Origin: Vibrio sp. HB236076
GTDB lineage: Bacteria; Pseudomonadota; Gammaproteobacteria; Enterobacterales; Vibrionaceae
NCBI RefSeq assembly: GCF_040957575.1
Contig: NZ_CP162601.1
Span: 930,001 to 994,000, forward strand
Direction of reading: 5' to 3'
DNA: 64,000 nucleotides
The first letter of the stretch is position 1. Each line of letters starts with the position of its first letter. This document shows positions 63,740-64,000 of this stretch, in pieces. The notes under the pieces were generated by a model. The model saw only the letters and a list, made by a program, of their open reading frames with translations. It searched no databases and had not been told where the DNA came from. Position numbers and translations under genes: made by a program.

Positions 63740-64000
63740 ATGTCAGAACCGAAATTTATTCACTTAAGAGTACACAGCGATTTTTCTATGGTTGATGGGA
63801 TAAGTAAAGTCCCCGCCCTAGTAAAAAAAGCCGCCGAGCTTGGCATGCCTGCCATGGCATTAACCGATTTCACCAACTTATGTGGTTTAGTCAAATTTTA
63901 CAGCACTGCACATAGCCAAGGGGTTAAGCCCATTATTGGTGCTGACTTTGCACTGCGCTCTGATGAGTTTGGCGACCAATTGACCACTTTGACCGTACTG
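63740..64000 (+). CDS. dnaE: DNA polymerase III alpha subunit (partial, 5' end)
   Basis: DnaE is the replicative polymerase. The first 87 codons are in the window: [20 protein letters not shown] then [40 protein letters not shown] and [10 protein letters not shown]. This is the N-terminal PHP domain, with the HxH (His-Ser pattern LRVHSDFS) and the conserved Asp in TDFTNL. It matches E. coli DnaE closely. The gene runs off the end of the window. Confidence 0.97.
   Translation, partial: MSEPKFIHLRVHSDFSMVDGISKVPALVKKAAELGMPAMALTDFTNLCGLVKFYSTAHSQGVKPIIGADFALRSDEFGDQLTTLTVL

Noticed and set aside
1..64000. CRISPR arrays, integron attC sites, insertion sequences, prophage or defence islands
   Set aside because: I looked for regular repeats, transposase or integrase motifs and toxin-antitoxin pairs and found none. 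The window is ordinary core genome apart from the regulatory points listed.

Overview
The window is a stretch of core chromosome from a gammaproteobacterium, almost certainly a member of the Vibrionaceae. The reasons are an OmpK-type Tsx-family porin, a complete Na+-pumping NQR operon with apbE and nqrM, an ECF sigma/ChrR pair, several small families frequent in vibrios (DUF2850, DUF3549, DUF3301, DUF4250), and a gene order (recC-recB-recD-argA with no ptrA; frr-uppS-cdsA-dxr-rseP) typical of that family. I saw no insertion sequence, prophage, integron, CRISPR array, rRNA or tRNA.

Layout. Positions 1-10070: the end of SOS gene yebG, then recC, recB, recD (double-strand break repair) and a small unknown ORF. 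10260-14882: argA, a DUF2850 membrane protein, mltA, tcdA and csdE. 14913-18346: yajL, panE, ompK and a Lon-N-domain protein. 18405-23530: the ECF sigma/ChrR pair, ampG, a periplasmic cyclophilin, a YajG lipoprotein and rlmG. 23738-31703: bolA and nqrABCDEF-apbE-nqrM. 31857-36917: a double-receiver diguanylate cyclase, dinB, a YggN-like protein and a neurotransmitter:sodium symporter. 36989-44524: small conserved proteins, proS, trmO, the zinc-responsive rpmE2-rpmJ2 pair, yaiI, DUF3301/DUF3549 proteins, yqcC-truC and yaeH. 44613-48195: glnD and map. 48519 to the end: the essential translation/envelope cluster rpsB-tsf-pyrH-frr-uppS-cdsA-dxr-rseP-bamA-skp-lpxD-fabZ-lpxA-lpxB-rnhB-dnaE(partial).

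The genes are mostly orthologues of known families; the less expected content is regulatory. Sites readable by eye include two LexA boxes (yebG, dinB), a Zur box (rpmE2-rpmJ2), CRP-like sites (ompK, nqr), a Fur-like box at the start of the diguanylate cyclase, and a TrpR-like operator on the core promoter of the sodium symporter, which suggests tryptophan as its substrate. A stable-RNA-like promoter sits between argA and recD but serves only a 62-codon ORF. The nqr operon has a structured leader of about 150 nt with a possible 23-codon upstream ORF. The translation/envelope cluster is punctuated by terminator-like hairpins. I found no clearly new multi-gene system. All assignments come from reading the sequence and from memory of the families; no database search was run.
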